Part shown: positions 18,525-28,581 of the stretch, in pieces | Layout of the letters: each line of letters starts with the position of its first letter | How positions within the stretch are numbered: the first letter of the stretch is position 1 | Assembly (NCBI RefSeq): GCF_001693815.1 | Contig: NZ_MBQD01000024.1 | Location: 62,001 to 126,000, forward strand | DNA from: Tessaracoccus lapidicaptus | GTDB taxonomy: Bacteria > Actinomycetota > Actinomycetes > Propionibacteriales > Propionibacteriaceae | DNA: 64,000 nt | Direction of reading: 5' to 3' | Notes under the pieces: generated by a model | Told to the model about the DNA's origin: nothing | Database searches by the model: none | The model's input: the letters and a program-made list of their open reading frames with translations, nothing else | Translations under genes and position numbers: made by a program

Positions 18525-20282
18525 TTGTTGATCGATGACTGGACGTGGGACGATGCCCGCGTGAACGCAGATCTGTGGGAGGGGCAGGCCAGCTACCGCC
18601 GCTCCCTCGAGGCCGTCGCCAACGATGTCCTCGACGCCGCCGGCACGGGGCTCGACGCGCGGGCCTTCGTCGTCGGCATCCCCCTGGACCGCGACGCCGA
18701 CGTCGTGGTGGAGCCCGCACGCGGGCACTTCGACCGCTCGGTGGTGGCCCAATCCACGTACCTGGGCACCCGACGCTTCAACCGGCTCCTGCGCGAGGAG
18801 GAGGCGGCCGAGAACTCCCCCACGTACCTGGCGGCGCTGGAGGCCCGGACCCGCCGGCGCGCCGTGGCGGACAAGCTGGACGCCGCCTCCCGCGCCTCGG
18901 GCCGCATCCACGTCGTCGGCGTGGGAGTGACGATCGGCGACCACACCGTGTTCCCGGTCCTCGCCCTGCAGGAGGACCAATGGCGGGAACTCCCCCAGTT
19001 GCCCGACGACGCCGAGGACGACTTCCTCACCGCACGGTCCTTCCAAGAGGCCGTCGTCGGCACGGTCCTCGACGTGGCGTCGCGCGAGCTCGACCGTCAG
19101 GTCCCGGGATCGATCGTCCGCGTGGACCCGGAGGCAGTTCTGCGGTCGGCCGCCGACCTGTTCGTCTCCGCCGTCGTCGCCCGCACGGGCCAGGAGCTGG
19201 CGTTCGGCGCCCTCCAGGCCTTCGACGCCGTCTCGGCTCAGCCGTACGAGGGTCGTGCGGGCAAGGGCTCGATCCTGCTGGCCCCCCGCGGCGACGCCGG
19301 GGTCCAGACCGTCATGCACCTCGAACATCCCGTGCCCATCGGGCGCGCGCGGTCCCTGCGCAAGGTGCTGGAGCTCTCCGTCGGCGATCTGCACCTGCTC
19401 TGCGACGGGCGCGAGGTGTACGGGGTCGGCAAGCTCGACCCGGACACCCCCCGCGAGCACACGTTCGAGGCGCGCATCGCCGGCAACGGTTCCTGGGAGC
19501 TGTGGGACGGCGACGTGCCCTATCTGCGCGTCGACAACGGCGTCGCCGCCATGCCGCGGGAACTGCTCGACGAGGACGAGTTCTCCGTCACGGTGGACCG
19601 CGTCTTCCCCGAGGTGTCGGCCCGCAACGCCCGCTACCTGTGGCAGATCGCCAAGGCCTGCTCGCAGCAGCCGCACGGCACGATGCTCGTCGTGCACCCC
19701 GAGGCCGAATCGGAGGCGCAGCGGCTCCTCCCCCAGGCGTACGCGATCACGCCCGCGCGGCTGGGGCCCGAGGCGCTGGCCGCGGCCACCGGCATCGACG
19801 GCGCCGTGCTGGTGTCGCCGGACGGCAAGTGCCACGCCGTCGGTGTCATCCTCGACGGGTTGGCCACCGGCACCGGCGACCCGTCGCGGGGCGCCCGCTT
19901 CAGCTCCGCGATCCGCTACCTCGCCGGCGCCGGCAAGGGCGCGATGGTCATCATCGTCTCGGAGGACGGCAAGATCGACCTCCTGCCCAAGACCAAGCGG
20001 CGCGTGCGCCGCGCGACGGTCCAGCGGGCGGTCGACCGGCTGGTGACCGCGTCCGCCGAGGGTGAGGACCCGGACCGCTTCCTGCGAGCCGACAAGGCTG
20101 TCGAGGCCATCGAGTTCTACCTCAACCAGGACCAGTGCGACGCCGTCAACGCCGCGCGCGAGGCCGTCGAGGGTCGGCAGTGGGACCTGGCGCGCGTTCG
20201 CCGCCAGTACATCCCGATCGCGCCTGACCCTGCGATGGACGACTCCTACTTCGTCGACCGCGCGCAGGACCCCGAGGACTGA
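18525..20282 (+). CDS. Large protein with an atypical DisA_N (diadenylate cyclase-like) domain
   Basis: 585 aa, cytoplasmic, no membrane segments. Residues ~400-500 match the DisA_N fold: the DGA motif (Asp425, IDGAVLVSPDG) and the second nucleotide-binding loop. In that loop the canonical RHR is replaced by RGARFSSA (455-462), followed by IRYLAGAGKGAMVIIVSEDG. The ~390-residue N-terminal half has no domain I recognise. It resembles the large DisA_N proteins with extra N-terminal domains proposed in nucleotide-signalling systems. Whether it makes c-di-AMP is open because RHR contacts ATP phosphates in DisA. TTG 18525 is chosen for GAGAGGAGG 11-12 nt upstream; GTG 18561 is the alternative. No partner effector lies adjacent. 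Confidence 0.7.
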   Translation: MLIDDWTWDDARVNADLWEGQASYRRSLEAVANDVLDAAGTGLDARAFVVGIPLDRDADVVVEPARGHFDRSVVAQSTYLGTRRFNRLLREEEAAENSPTYLAALEARTRRRAVADKLDAASRASGRIHVVGVGVTIGDHTVFPVLALQEDQWRELPQLPDDAEDDFLTARSFQEAVVGTVLDVASRELDRQVPGSIVRVDPEAVLRSAADLFVSAVVARTGQELAFGALQAFDAVSAQPYEGRAGKGSILLAPRGDAGVQTVMHLEHPVPIGRARSLRKVLELSVGDLHLLCDGREVYGVGKLDPDTPREHTFEARIAGNGSWELWDGDVPYLRVDNGVAAMPRELLDEDEFSVTVDRVFPEVSARNARYLWQIAKACSQQPHGTMLVVHPEAESEAQRLLPQAYAITPARLGPEALAAATGIDGAVLVSPDGKCHAVGVILDGLATGTGDPSRGARFSSAIRYLAGAGKGAMVIIVSEDGKIDLLPKTKRRVRRATVQRAVDRLVTASAEGEDPDRFLRADKAVEAIEFYLNQDQCDAVNAAREAVEGRQWDLARVRRQYIPIAPDPAMDDSYFVDRAQDPED

Positions 20283-20317
20283 CGCCACCGGGGAGCAGTG
20301 GCTTGTAGATTCAGGCC

Positions 20318-22075
20318 ATGGACCCGTCGACGGCGACGACCGCGGCGTGGGAGCGGTACCTCCCCGGGGCCGCAGTGCTGCGCCGCTACGAGCGTCGCTG
20401 GCTGCGGGGCGACGCCGTCTCCGGCGTGACCGTCGCGGCCTACCTGGTGCCCCAGGTGATGGCGTACGCGGCGATCGCGGGCGTGCGGCCCGTCGCCGGG
20501 CTGTGGGCGATCCTGGCCCCGCTCGCGCTCTACGCCCTGCTCGGATCCTCGCGACAGCTGTCGGTGGGCCCGGAGTCGACGACGGCCCTGATGACGGCCG
20601 CCGGCGTCGGGGCGCTCGCCGCCGCGGCCGGCGGCCCGGACCACTACGCGGAGGTGGCCGCGCTGATGGCCATCGCGGTCGGCCTCGTCTGCCTGGCCGG
20701 CTGGGCGCTCCGGCTGTCGTTCCTCGCCACGCTGCTGTCCCGCCCGGTCCTGGTGGGGTACATGGTGGGCATCGCCGTGCTGATGATCGTCAGCCAGGCC
20801 GGGAAGGTGGCCCAGCTGGACATCGCGGCCGAGTCCACTCTGGGCACTGCGTGGGAGTTCGTGACCCGGCTGCCCGAGGCGCATCTCCCGACCGTGCTGG
20901 TGGCGGGCACGGTGCTGGCGCTGCTCCTCCTGGCCAGGTGGGCGGTGCCGAAGGCCCCCAGCCCCCTGCTGGTGCTCCTGCTCGCGGCGGGCATCGTGGC
21001 GGTGCTCGGCCTGGAGCGCTTCGGCTTGGAGGTCGTCGGCGAGGTCCCCGCCGGGCTGCCCATGCCCGACATCCCCACCCCCAGCGGAGTCAGCCTCGCG
21101 TCGCTCCTGCCGTTCGCGGCCGGCATCGCCGTGGTCGGCTACTCGGACAACGTCCTGACCGCCCGGGCGTTCGCCGCGAAGCGCCGCCAGGACGTCGACT
21201 CGCGCCAAGAGCTGCTGGCGCTCGGCGCGGTCAACATCGCGGCCGGCGTGACCCAGGGCTTCCCCGTGTCGTCCAGCGGGTCGCGAACCGTCCTCGGCGA
21301 CGCCGTCGGCTCCCGCACGCAGCTCCACTCGCTCGTCGCGCTCGCGTGCGTCGTCGCGACGCTGCTGTTCGCCGGTCCCGTGCTGGCGTCGTTCCCCACC
21401 GCGGCCCTCGGCGCCCTGGTCATCTTCGCCGCAACCCGGCTCGTGGACGTCGCGGAGATCCGGCGCATCGCCCGGTTCCGATGGAGCGAACTCATCCTCA
21501 CCCTCGTCACGGCGGGCGCGGTGATCGGGTTCGGGGTGCTGGCCGGCATCGGGATCGCGATCGCCCTCTCCCTGCTGGACCTCATCCGGCGCATGGCGCA
21601 CGCACACGACGGCGTCCTCGGCTACGCCCCCGGGCTGCCGGGCATGCACGACGTCGATGACTACCCCGACGCCACCCAGGTCCCCGGGCTCGTCGTCTAC
21701 CGGTACGACTCCCCGCTCTTCTTCGCCAACGCCGAGGACTTCCTGCGCCGCGCGGAGGCGGCCGTCGCCGCGGCGCACCACCCCGTCCACTGGTTCCTCC
21801 TCAACGCGGAGGCCAACGTCGAAGTGGATCTGACGGCGGTCGACACGCTCGACCTGCTCCGCGACCGACTGGCCGCGCGCGGCGTCGAGTTCACGATGGC
21901 GCGGGTCAAGCAGGACCTGCACGATCAGCTGGCGGCTGCCGGCTTCGTGGACCGCGTCGGCGAGGACCGGATCTTCGCCACCCTCCCGACGGCGGTGCGG
22001 GCGTATGCCGCCTGGCACCGGGAGCATCTGGGCGGCACCCCCGACGGGCTGCCCAGGGAGATCCTCGGCCCGTGA
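20318..22075 (+). CDS. SulP-family anion transporter with STAS domain
   Basis: 585 aa. About 11-12 transmembrane segments with the SulP signature near the N-terminus (AAYLVPQVMAYAAIAGV, then AGLWAILAPLALYALLGSS and QLSVGPESTTALMTA). A cytoplasmic STAS domain follows (residues ~440-560, GLVVYRYDSPLFFANAEDF and EANVEVDLTAVDTLD). The family moves sulfate, bicarbonate or other anions, usually with Na+ or H+. The substrate cannot be told here. The ATG is preceded 6 nt upstream by TAGATT and no Shine-Dalgarno, so translation is probably leaderless. Confidence 0.93.
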   Translation: MDPSTATTAAWERYLPGAAVLRRYERRWLRGDAVSGVTVAAYLVPQVMAYAAIAGVRPVAGLWAILAPLALYALLGSSRQLSVGPESTTALMTAAGVGALAAAAGGPDHYAEVAALMAIAVGLVCLAGWALRLSFLATLLSRPVLVGYMVGIAVLMIVSQAGKVAQLDIAAESTLGTAWEFVTRLPEAHLPTVLVAGTVLALLLLARWAVPKAPSPLLVLLLAAGIVAVLGLERFGLEVVGEVPAGLPMPDIPTPSGVSLASLLPFAAGIAVVGYSDNVLTARAFAAKRRQDVDSRQELLALGAVNIAAGVTQGFPVSSSGSRTVLGDAVGSRTQLHSLVALACVVATLLFAGPVLASFPTAALGALVIFAATRLVDVAEIRRIARFRWSELILTLVTAGAVIGFGVLAGIGIAIALSLLDLIRRMAHAHDGVLGYAPGLPGMHDVDDYPDATQVPGLVVYRYDSPLFFANAEDFLRRAEAAVAAAHHPVHWFLLNAEANVEVDLTAVDTLDLLRDRLAARGVEFTMARVKQDLHDQLAAAGFVDRVGEDRIFATLPTAVRAYAAWHREHLGGTPDGLPREILGP

Positions 22076-22129
22076 GGGGCCCGCGCCCCCCGAGCCGGCG
22101 GCCGGGGCTCCTGCTGGATACTGGGTGAC

Positions 22130-22840
22130 ATGGCAGCCGATACCCCCACCCGGTCCCGAGTCCTGGTCGTCGACGACGAGAAGGCGCTGGCCTCCGTCGT
22201 CGCCTCCTACATCGAACGGGCCGGCTTCGACGTGACCCTGGCCCACACCGGGCCGGAGGCGTTGGCGGCCGCGGAGACGCAGGAGCCCGACGTCATCGTC
22301 CTCGACCTCGGGCTCCCCGGCGTGGACGGCGTGGAGGTCTGCCGGCGGGTACGCACCTTCTCGGACTGCTACATCCTCATGCTGACCGCCCGCGGAGACG
22401 AGGTCGACCGACTCGTCGGCCTGTCCGTGGGCGCCGACGACTACATCACCAAGCCATTCTCCGCTCGGGAACTGGTGGCGCGCATCCACGCGGTGCTCCG
22501 CCGTCCCAGGCGACCCGAGCCGGAGCGGGGACCGGATGAGCCCCGAGTGGTGGGCGACCTCGTCATCGACGCCGACGGCCGCGAGGTGTGGCTGCACGGC
22601 GAGTCCCTGTCCCTCACGAGGACCGAGTTCGACGTGCTCGAGGCCATCTCCGCCACGCCGAAGTCGGCGCTCAGCCGACGCCAGATCATCGACCGGGTGT
22701 GGGACGAGGCCTGGGTGGGCGACGATCACGTCGTCGACGTCCACGTGGCCAACATCCGGCGGAAGCTGGGCGAGGACCCCGCCGAGCCCCGCTACATCCT
22801 GACGGTGCGCGGCATCGGCTACCGGATGGGCCGCGGATGA
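22130..22840 (+). CDS. OmpR/PhoB-family DNA-binding response regulator
   Basis: 236 aa. Receiver domain with LVVDDEKALAS, the Asp in VIVLDLGLPGVDG, the LTARGDE switch and DYITKPFSARE. The winged-helix effector (~135-232) contains VVDVHVANIRRKLGED and ends TVRGIGYRMG. GATACT lies 7 nt before the ATG and no Shine-Dalgarno is seen, so it is likely leaderless. It overlaps the kinase start by 4 bp. This second two-component system lies directly after the SulP gene; a link to anion transport is possible but unproven. Confidence 0.92.
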   Translation: MAADTPTRSRVLVVDDEKALASVVASYIERAGFDVTLAHTGPEALAAAETQEPDVIVLDLGLPGVDGVEVCRRVRTFSDCYILMLTARGDEVDRLVGLSVGADDYITKPFSARELVARIHAVLRRPRRPEPERGPDEPRVVGDLVIDADGREVWLHGESLSLTRTEFDVLEAISATPKSALSRRQIIDRVWDEAWVGDDHVVDVHVANIRRKLGEDPAEPRYILTVRGIGYRMGRG

Positions 22841-23940
22841 GGCCCCGGGCGCACGGGTGGGGCCTCGGCTCGCGGCTCTTCGCGGCGCAGGCCGTGGCGC
22901 TGGCGGCCGGGGCGGTGACCGCGGCGGCCGTGGCCGTCGTCATCGGCCCCCCGCTGTTCCACGCTCACCTCATGGAGGCCAGTCGCCCGACGGCGGTCAC
23001 GGACATGGCTCACATCGAGGAGGCGTTCGTCGATGCGGGACTCGTCTCGCTGGGGGTCGGTTTGGTCATCGCCCTGCTGCTGGCGCTGGGGGTCTCCTGG
23101 TACGTGACGCGGCGGATCCGCACGCCGCTCGACCACCTGACGGCGGCGGCCGTGCAGATGAGCCGCGGCGACTACACGGCCCGTGTGGACGCCGCCGGGG
23201 CGGGGCCCGAGCTCGCGACCCTCGGCGAGACGTTCAACGCGATGGCCGGCCGTCTCGACTCGATCGAGGTCACCCGGCGCCGGCTGCTGTCAGACGTCGC
23301 GCACGAGATGCGCACCCCATTGGCCACCCTCAACGCGCACCTGGAGGCACTGGAGGACGGGGTCACCGCCTGGGACGACGACACCCGCCATGTGCTCGAG
23401 GACCAGGCCGAGCGGCTCACCAGGCTGGCGAGGGACCTCGACGAGGTCTCCCGCGCGGAGGAGGGTCGCATCCCGCTGGAGCTGGTCGAGTCAGGACTGG
23501 CCCCGCTCGTGCGCAGCGCCGTCGAGGCGCTCGCGCCGCGCTTCGCCACAAAGGGGGTCGCGCTGGAGGTCGACCTGGCCGATGGGCCAGTCACGGTCGA
23601 CGCCCAGCGCGTCGGCCAGCTCCTGACGAACCTACTGACCAACGCCCTGCGGCACACCCCGCCGGGCGGGCGGGTGCGGGTCACGTCGGCCGTGGGACGC
23701 GATGCGGTCGTCGAGGTCACCGACGACGGCGACGGCATGACCGCCGAGCAGCTCGGGCACTGCTTCGAGCGGTTCTACCGTGGCGACACCGCCCGCGACC
23801 GGGAACACGGCGGGTCCGGCATCGGCCTCACGATCGCGCGCGCGTTCGCGGAGGCCCATGGCGGCTCGCTGACGGCGTCGAGCCCCGGTCCCGGAGCCGG
23901 CTCGACGTTCCGCCTCCGGCTCCCCGTCGAGCGCCCCTGA
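22837..23940 (+). CDS. Membrane sensor histidine kinase
   Basis: 367 aa. Two transmembrane helices (~13-37 and ~67-90) enclose a ~30-residue outer loop (FHAHLMEASRPTAVTD). HAMP, the H-box DVAHEMRTPLATL and the N (NLLTNALRHTPPGG), G1 (VTDDGDGM), F (CFERFYRG) and G2 (GSGIGLTIARAF) boxes follow. It is translationally coupled to the response regulator (ATGA). The outer loop has two His and one Met, so metal sensing is conceivable but speculative. It is convergent with the S4 gene, 1 bp apart. Confidence 0.92.
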   Translation: MRPRAHGWGLGSRLFAAQAVALAAGAVTAAAVAVVIGPPLFHAHLMEASRPTAVTDMAHIEEAFVDAGLVSLGVGLVIALLLALGVSWYVTRRIRTPLDHLTAAAVQMSRGDYTARVDAAGAGPELATLGETFNAMAGRLDSIEVTRRRLLSDVAHEMRTPLATLNAHLEALEDGVTAWDDDTRHVLEDQAERLTRLARDLDEVSRAEEGRIPLELVESGLAPLVRSAVEALAPRFATKGVALEVDLADGPVTVDAQRVGQLLTNLLTNALRHTPPGGRVRVTSAVGRDAVVEVTDDGDGMTAEQLGHCFERFYRGDTARDREHGGSGIGLTIARAFAEAHGGSLTASSPGPGAGSTFRLRLPVERP

Positions 23941-23941
23941 G

Positions 23942-24307
23942 TCAGCGGCCGCGGAGCCGCTCCAGGTCCCTGCGCTCCCGCTTGGTGGGCCGCCCGGTCC
24001 CCCGGTCCCGCACCGCGACGCGCCCCCTCATCCCCACGATGGGCGGCGGCAGCTCGGGGGTGCGATCCAGGTAGGCCGCCTGGGCCAGCGGCGCCCCGAC
24101 CCGCTTGTCCAGGTCCGGATCCACGACCTCGATGAGCTTCTCCTGCTGCTCGCGCCGGACGCGGATGACCTGGCCGGGCACCACCTGCTGCGACGCCTTG
24201 GCCAGCTTGTCGTCGACGCGCACGTGTCCGCCCCGGACCGCCGCCGTGGCGGCCGACCGGGTCTTGTACATGCGCACCGCCCACAGCCAGGAGTCGAGTC
24301 GAGCCAT
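23942..24307 (-). CDS. S4-domain RNA-binding protein (Hsp15-like)
   Basis: 121 aa. The S4 RNA-binding domain is at residues 2-60 (RLDSWLWAVRMYKTRSAA, then GGHVRVDDKLAKASQQVVPGQ), followed by a basic, arginine-rich tail ending TKRERRDLERLRGR. This matches the Hsp15/YrfH group that binds stalled 50S subunits. The ATG lies 7 nt after TAGGAT with no Shine-Dalgarno, so it is probably leaderless. Confidence 0.88.
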   Translation of the reverse strand: MARLDSWLWAVRMYKTRSAATAAVRGGHVRVDDKLAKASQQVVPGQVIRVRREQQEKLIEVVDPDLDKRVGAPLAQAAYLDRTPELPPPIVGMRGRVAVRDRGTGRPTKRERRDLERLRGR

Positions 24308-24331
24308 GGCCCCGATCCTAACCCGCCCGAG

Positions 24332-24340
24332 TTATCCACA
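24332..24340 (+). promoter_or_regulatory. Single consensus DnaA box
   Basis: TTATCCACA, a perfect DnaA 9-mer, in the 78-bp gap between the S4 and LacI genes. A looser TCCACAG follows at 24348. There is no cluster, so this is not an origin. It may be chance or a DnaA-responsive site. Confidence 0.3.
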
Positions 24341-24385
24341 GCACCGTCCACAGCTGGGGAGAACTACGCCGCTGTAATTTCCGAC

Positions 24386-25444
24386 CTATGCCCGTGGCTG
24401 TGCTCCCTCAGGTGTGGTGGTGTCGCGCTGGATCACCTCGAACGGCGCCATGTACAGGCGCGGCGGCTCCGCGGCGTGGGCGCCCGACGACTGCGTGATC
24501 CGCTCGTGCAGGAACCGGACGCTGTTGCGGGCGATGTCGGCCCGCCCGGGGTTGACGCTGGACAGCGAGGGCAGCGAATAGCCCGCGGCCTCGGTGTCGT
24601 CGAAACCGACGACGGCGACGTCCTGCGGAACTCTGCGCCCGTGCCTGCTGAGCTCGTGGATGGCGCCGAAGGCCAGCAGGTCGTTCAGGGCGACGATGCC
24701 GTCGATCCCGGCGTCCTTGGCCAGGAGCGTCGAGACGGCCGCCGCCCCCTTGTCGCTGTGCCACCGGTCCGTCCCAGCGATCAGGGTCCGGTCGACGGGC
24801 AGCCCGTGGGCCGTGAGCGCCTCCTTGTATCCGCGGAGCCGCAGCCCCGATGCGCCCCGCTCCTCGTCGGGATCCGAGCCGATGAGGGCGATCTTCCGGC
24901 AGCCGATGTCGATCAGGTGCTCGGTGGCGGCCCGTGCCGCTTCGACATTGCTCATGCTGACGTGATCGAGCCCCACGTCGAAGACGCTCTCCCCGATGAG
25001 GACCAGGGGGAAGTCGACGTGGAAGTACCGCGCATCAGCCGGGCCGAGCAGCAGCGGCGAGAAGATCACCCCGTCGACCCCGAGTGCCTGTGCGCCCTCG
25101 AGGATGGCGAGTTCGGCCTCCCGGTCGAAGTTGGTCTGCTGGACCAGGACCTTGAGCCCGTAGCTCTTGGCCTCCTCGAGCACCAGGTCCGCCAGCTCGC
25201 CGAAGTATGGGTTCTTCAGTTCCGGAATAGCCAGGCTGATCTGGCCGGTGCGCCCCTGCCGGAGATTCCTGGCCGTGACATTGAGCCGGTAGCCCAGCAG
25301 GTCTATTGCCTCCAGGACGCGCTGCTTTGTCTCCTCGGTCGCTTTCGGATTGCCGTTGATCACATTGGAGACAGTCTTGGTCGACACATTCGCCAGCCGG
25401 GCGACGTCTTGCATCGTCACTCGCCGGGCACCGGCGGTCTTCAT
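24386..25444 (-). CDS. LacI-family transcriptional regulator
   Basis: 352 aa. The N-terminal helix-turn-helix MQDVARLANVSTKTVSNVIN with hinge LLGYRLNVTARNLR is followed by a sugar-binding PBP-like domain (VDGVIFSPLLLG, GIVALNDLLAFGA, VAVVGFDDTEAA). It is divergent from the GH51 arabinofuranosidase and most likely represses it, with an arabinose-type inducer. ATG 25444 gives a standard length but has no Shine-Dalgarno. ATG 25567, 11 nt after a predicted start site, would add a 41-residue polar extension and cannot be excluded. Confidence 0.88.
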   Translation of the reverse strand: MKTAGARRVTMQDVARLANVSTKTVSNVINGNPKATEETKQRVLEAIDLLGYRLNVTARNLRQGRTGQISLAIPELKNPYFGELADLVLEEAKSYGLKVLVQQTNFDREAELAILEGAQALGVDGVIFSPLLLGPADARYFHVDFPLVLIGESVFDVGLDHVSMSNVEAARAATEHLIDIGCRKIALIGSDPDEERGASGLRLRGYKEALTAHGLPVDRTLIAGTDRWHSDKGAAAVSTLLAKDAGIDGIVALNDLLAFGAIHELSRHGRRVPQDVAVVGFDDTEAAGYSLPSLSSVNPGRADIARNSVRFLHERITQSSGAHAAEPPRLYMAPFEVIQRDTTTPEGAQPRA

Positions 25445-25584
25445 CAACAGATCGACCGTCGCGCGGGCGGCTCCGCGTCCCTCAGACTCGCGATGAGCCG
25501 CGGCCACACTGCGGGGACCACACCACGTCGAGACTTCACTCCTGCTCCTAGGCAATCGGTGCTTCATCGATGGACCGTGCCAGA

Positions 25585-25613
25585 AGAGTGACACGACGCA
25601 CACGGGCTGTCAA
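25585..25613 (-). promoter_or_regulatory. Possible promoter of the LacI gene
   Basis: Minus-strand consensus -35 TTGACA (25613-25608), 17-bp spacer, weak -10 CACTCT (25590-25585). It lies in the 277-bp divergent region with GH51, which also has a direct repeat GCATTGA (25641-25647, 25652-25658). Confidence 0.4.
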
Positions 25614-25721
25614 GCATGCCAATCGCTCCAAAGGTCCTGCATTGAGGTTGCATTGACGCGCCCGCCTCCCGCGTGGCATCCTCTGGTTCATCGTTGCACC
25701 GGAGCGCAAAGGAGCCCGCCC

Positions 25722-27245
<1,524 letters not shown>

Positions 27246-27253
27246 CGGGTGCA

Positions 27254-27297
27254 GGGGTGTGTCCGGCCCGGTCGCCCGGCCGGAGCGGACACGCCCC
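27254..27297 (+). terminator. Terminator hairpin after the arabinofuranosidase gene
   Basis: 12-bp stem with one G-T pair (27254-27265 and 27286-27297) around a 20-nt GC-rich loop that can itself pair (GCCCGG/CCGGGC type). It starts 8 bp after the GH51 stop and ends before the next promoter. Confidence 0.65.
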
Positions 27298-27321
27298 CTC
27301 CGCGGGACCTACGATGAGGCG

Positions 27322-28581
27322 GTGACCCGCCGTCTGCCGTCGTCCTCCGTCACCGCCTGGGCGGGGCTGATCCTCATCCTCGCTGCGCTCGCGCTCAGCA
27401 TGTACGCGGTGATCTACGGCCGATGGAGCGAGGAGCCGTTCCTCCCGCAGCGGTTCGACCTGGACCCGCCCTACCGGATCGACCTGGACGTCTACCGGCT
27501 CGGCGGGCAGATGCTGCTCAGCGGCGGCGACCTCTACGGCCGGCTCCCCGACACGGCGATCGGCGCCAACCTACCCTTCACGTACCCGCCGCTGGCGGCG
27601 CTGCTGTTCGCCCCGCTGGCGTGGCTGTCGCTCGACCACGCCAACCTCGTCTTCTCCCTGGTCACGGTCGCCCTCACGCTGGTCGCGATGACACTGGCCG
27701 TCCGGGAGGTCACGCGGCTGCGGGGGCGCCACCTCGTGGTGGCGGGCCTGGTGGCCGGGACCGCGGCGCTGTGGCTGGGCCCGGTTCGCGAGACGGTGGA
27801 GTTCGGTCAGGTGAACGTGGCGCTCATGGCGCTGGTGCTGGTCGACGTCGTGGCGGGCCGCGGGAAGCCGTGGCAGGGCGTCCTCACGGGGCTGGCCATG
27901 GCCATCAAGCTCACGCCTGCGGTGTTCCTGGCGTACTTCCTGGTCCGGCGCGACTGGCGCGCCCTCGCCACGGCGATCGTCGCCGCGATCGGCTTCACCC
28001 TGCTGGGCTTCGCGGTCGCCTGGCAGGACTCCATCACGTACTGGACCCGCACGATCACGGACCCCACACGCATCGGAAGCCCGGCCTACGTGTCGAACCA
28101 GTCGCTCACCGGGGCGCTGCACCGGCTGGGCCTGGGCGACACCGCCACGCTCATCTGGTTCGTGACGTGCGCCGTCCTGGGCTTGTCGTTGCTCGTCGTC
28201 ATGCACCACCTGTTCCGGTCCGGGCAGGATCTGGCCGCGCTGCTCACCATGGGCGTCTACGCGCTGTTGGCCTCGCCCGTGTCGTGGTCGCACCACTGGG
28301 TGTGGGCCGGGCCGGCGCTGCTCCTCCTGGTCGTTCGGGCACGGCGACGGCTCAGCCTGACGGCGGCGGCGATGGCCGCGGTGGGGCTGGGGCTGTTCGT
28401 GGGGCGCCTGATCTGGGACCTCCCGGACGCCGCGCTCGACGGCCTGAGCCTGACGTGGCAGCAGCAACTGGTCGCCAACGCTCAGCTGCTGTGGGGTGTG
28501 GCGCTGCTCGCCTACCTCGCGCTGACGGCGCGCGGAGCGGACGATCGCCCCGTGGCGGCGGACGCCCGCGTCAGTGCTTGA
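27322..28581 (+). CDS. GT87-type (DUF2029) membrane glycosyltransferase
   Basis: 419-aa GT-C fold protein with about 10-11 transmembrane helices. The first outer loop carries the polyprenyl-sugar site region (DLDVYRLGGQMLLSG, LPFTYPPLAALLFAPL), as in actinobacterial alpha-mannosyltransferases that extend lipomannan-type glycolipids. VEFGQVNVALMALVL and MAIKLTPAVFLAYF are typical. GTG 27322 is preferred to upstream starts because TACGAT lies 6 nt before it (leaderless) and the hairpin of the previous gene would fall inside a longer version. Donor and acceptor are unknown. The last 11 bp overlap the convergent ABC ATPase gene. Confidence 0.85.
   Translation: MTRRLPSSSVTAWAGLILILAALALSMYAVIYGRWSEEPFLPQRFDLDPPYRIDLDVYRLGGQMLLSGGDLYGRLPDTAIGANLPFTYPPLAALLFAPLAWLSLDHANLVFSLVTVALTLVAMTLAVREVTRLRGRHLVVAGLVAGTAALWLGPVRETVEFGQVNVALMALVLVDVVAGRGKPWQGVLTGLAMAIKLTPAVFLAYFLVRRDWRALATAIVAAIGFTLLGFAVAWQDSITYWTRTITDPTRIGSPAYVSNQSLTGALHRLGLGDTATLIWFVTCAVLGLSLLVVMHHLFRSGQDLAALLTMGVYALLASPVSWSHHWVWAGPALLLLVVRARRRLSLTAAAMAAVGLGLFVGRLIWDLPDAALDGLSLTWQQQLVANAQLLWGVALLAYLALTARGADDRPVAADARVSA

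Noticed and set aside
18447-20288. 613-aa minus-strand reading frame opposite the DisA_N gene
   Set aside because: Low-complexity Val/Gly/Arg/His composition, no ribosome binding site, opposite a supported gene.
20246-22744. 832-aa minus-strand reading frame opposite SulP and the response regulator
   Set aside because: His/Arg/Gln/Asp-rich with no domains; covers two strongly supported plus-strand genes.
25692-25707. LacI-type operator TTGCACCGGAGCGCAA before GH51
   Set aside because: Only TTGC...GCAA pairs well; the inner bases do not, so it is too weak to report as a site.
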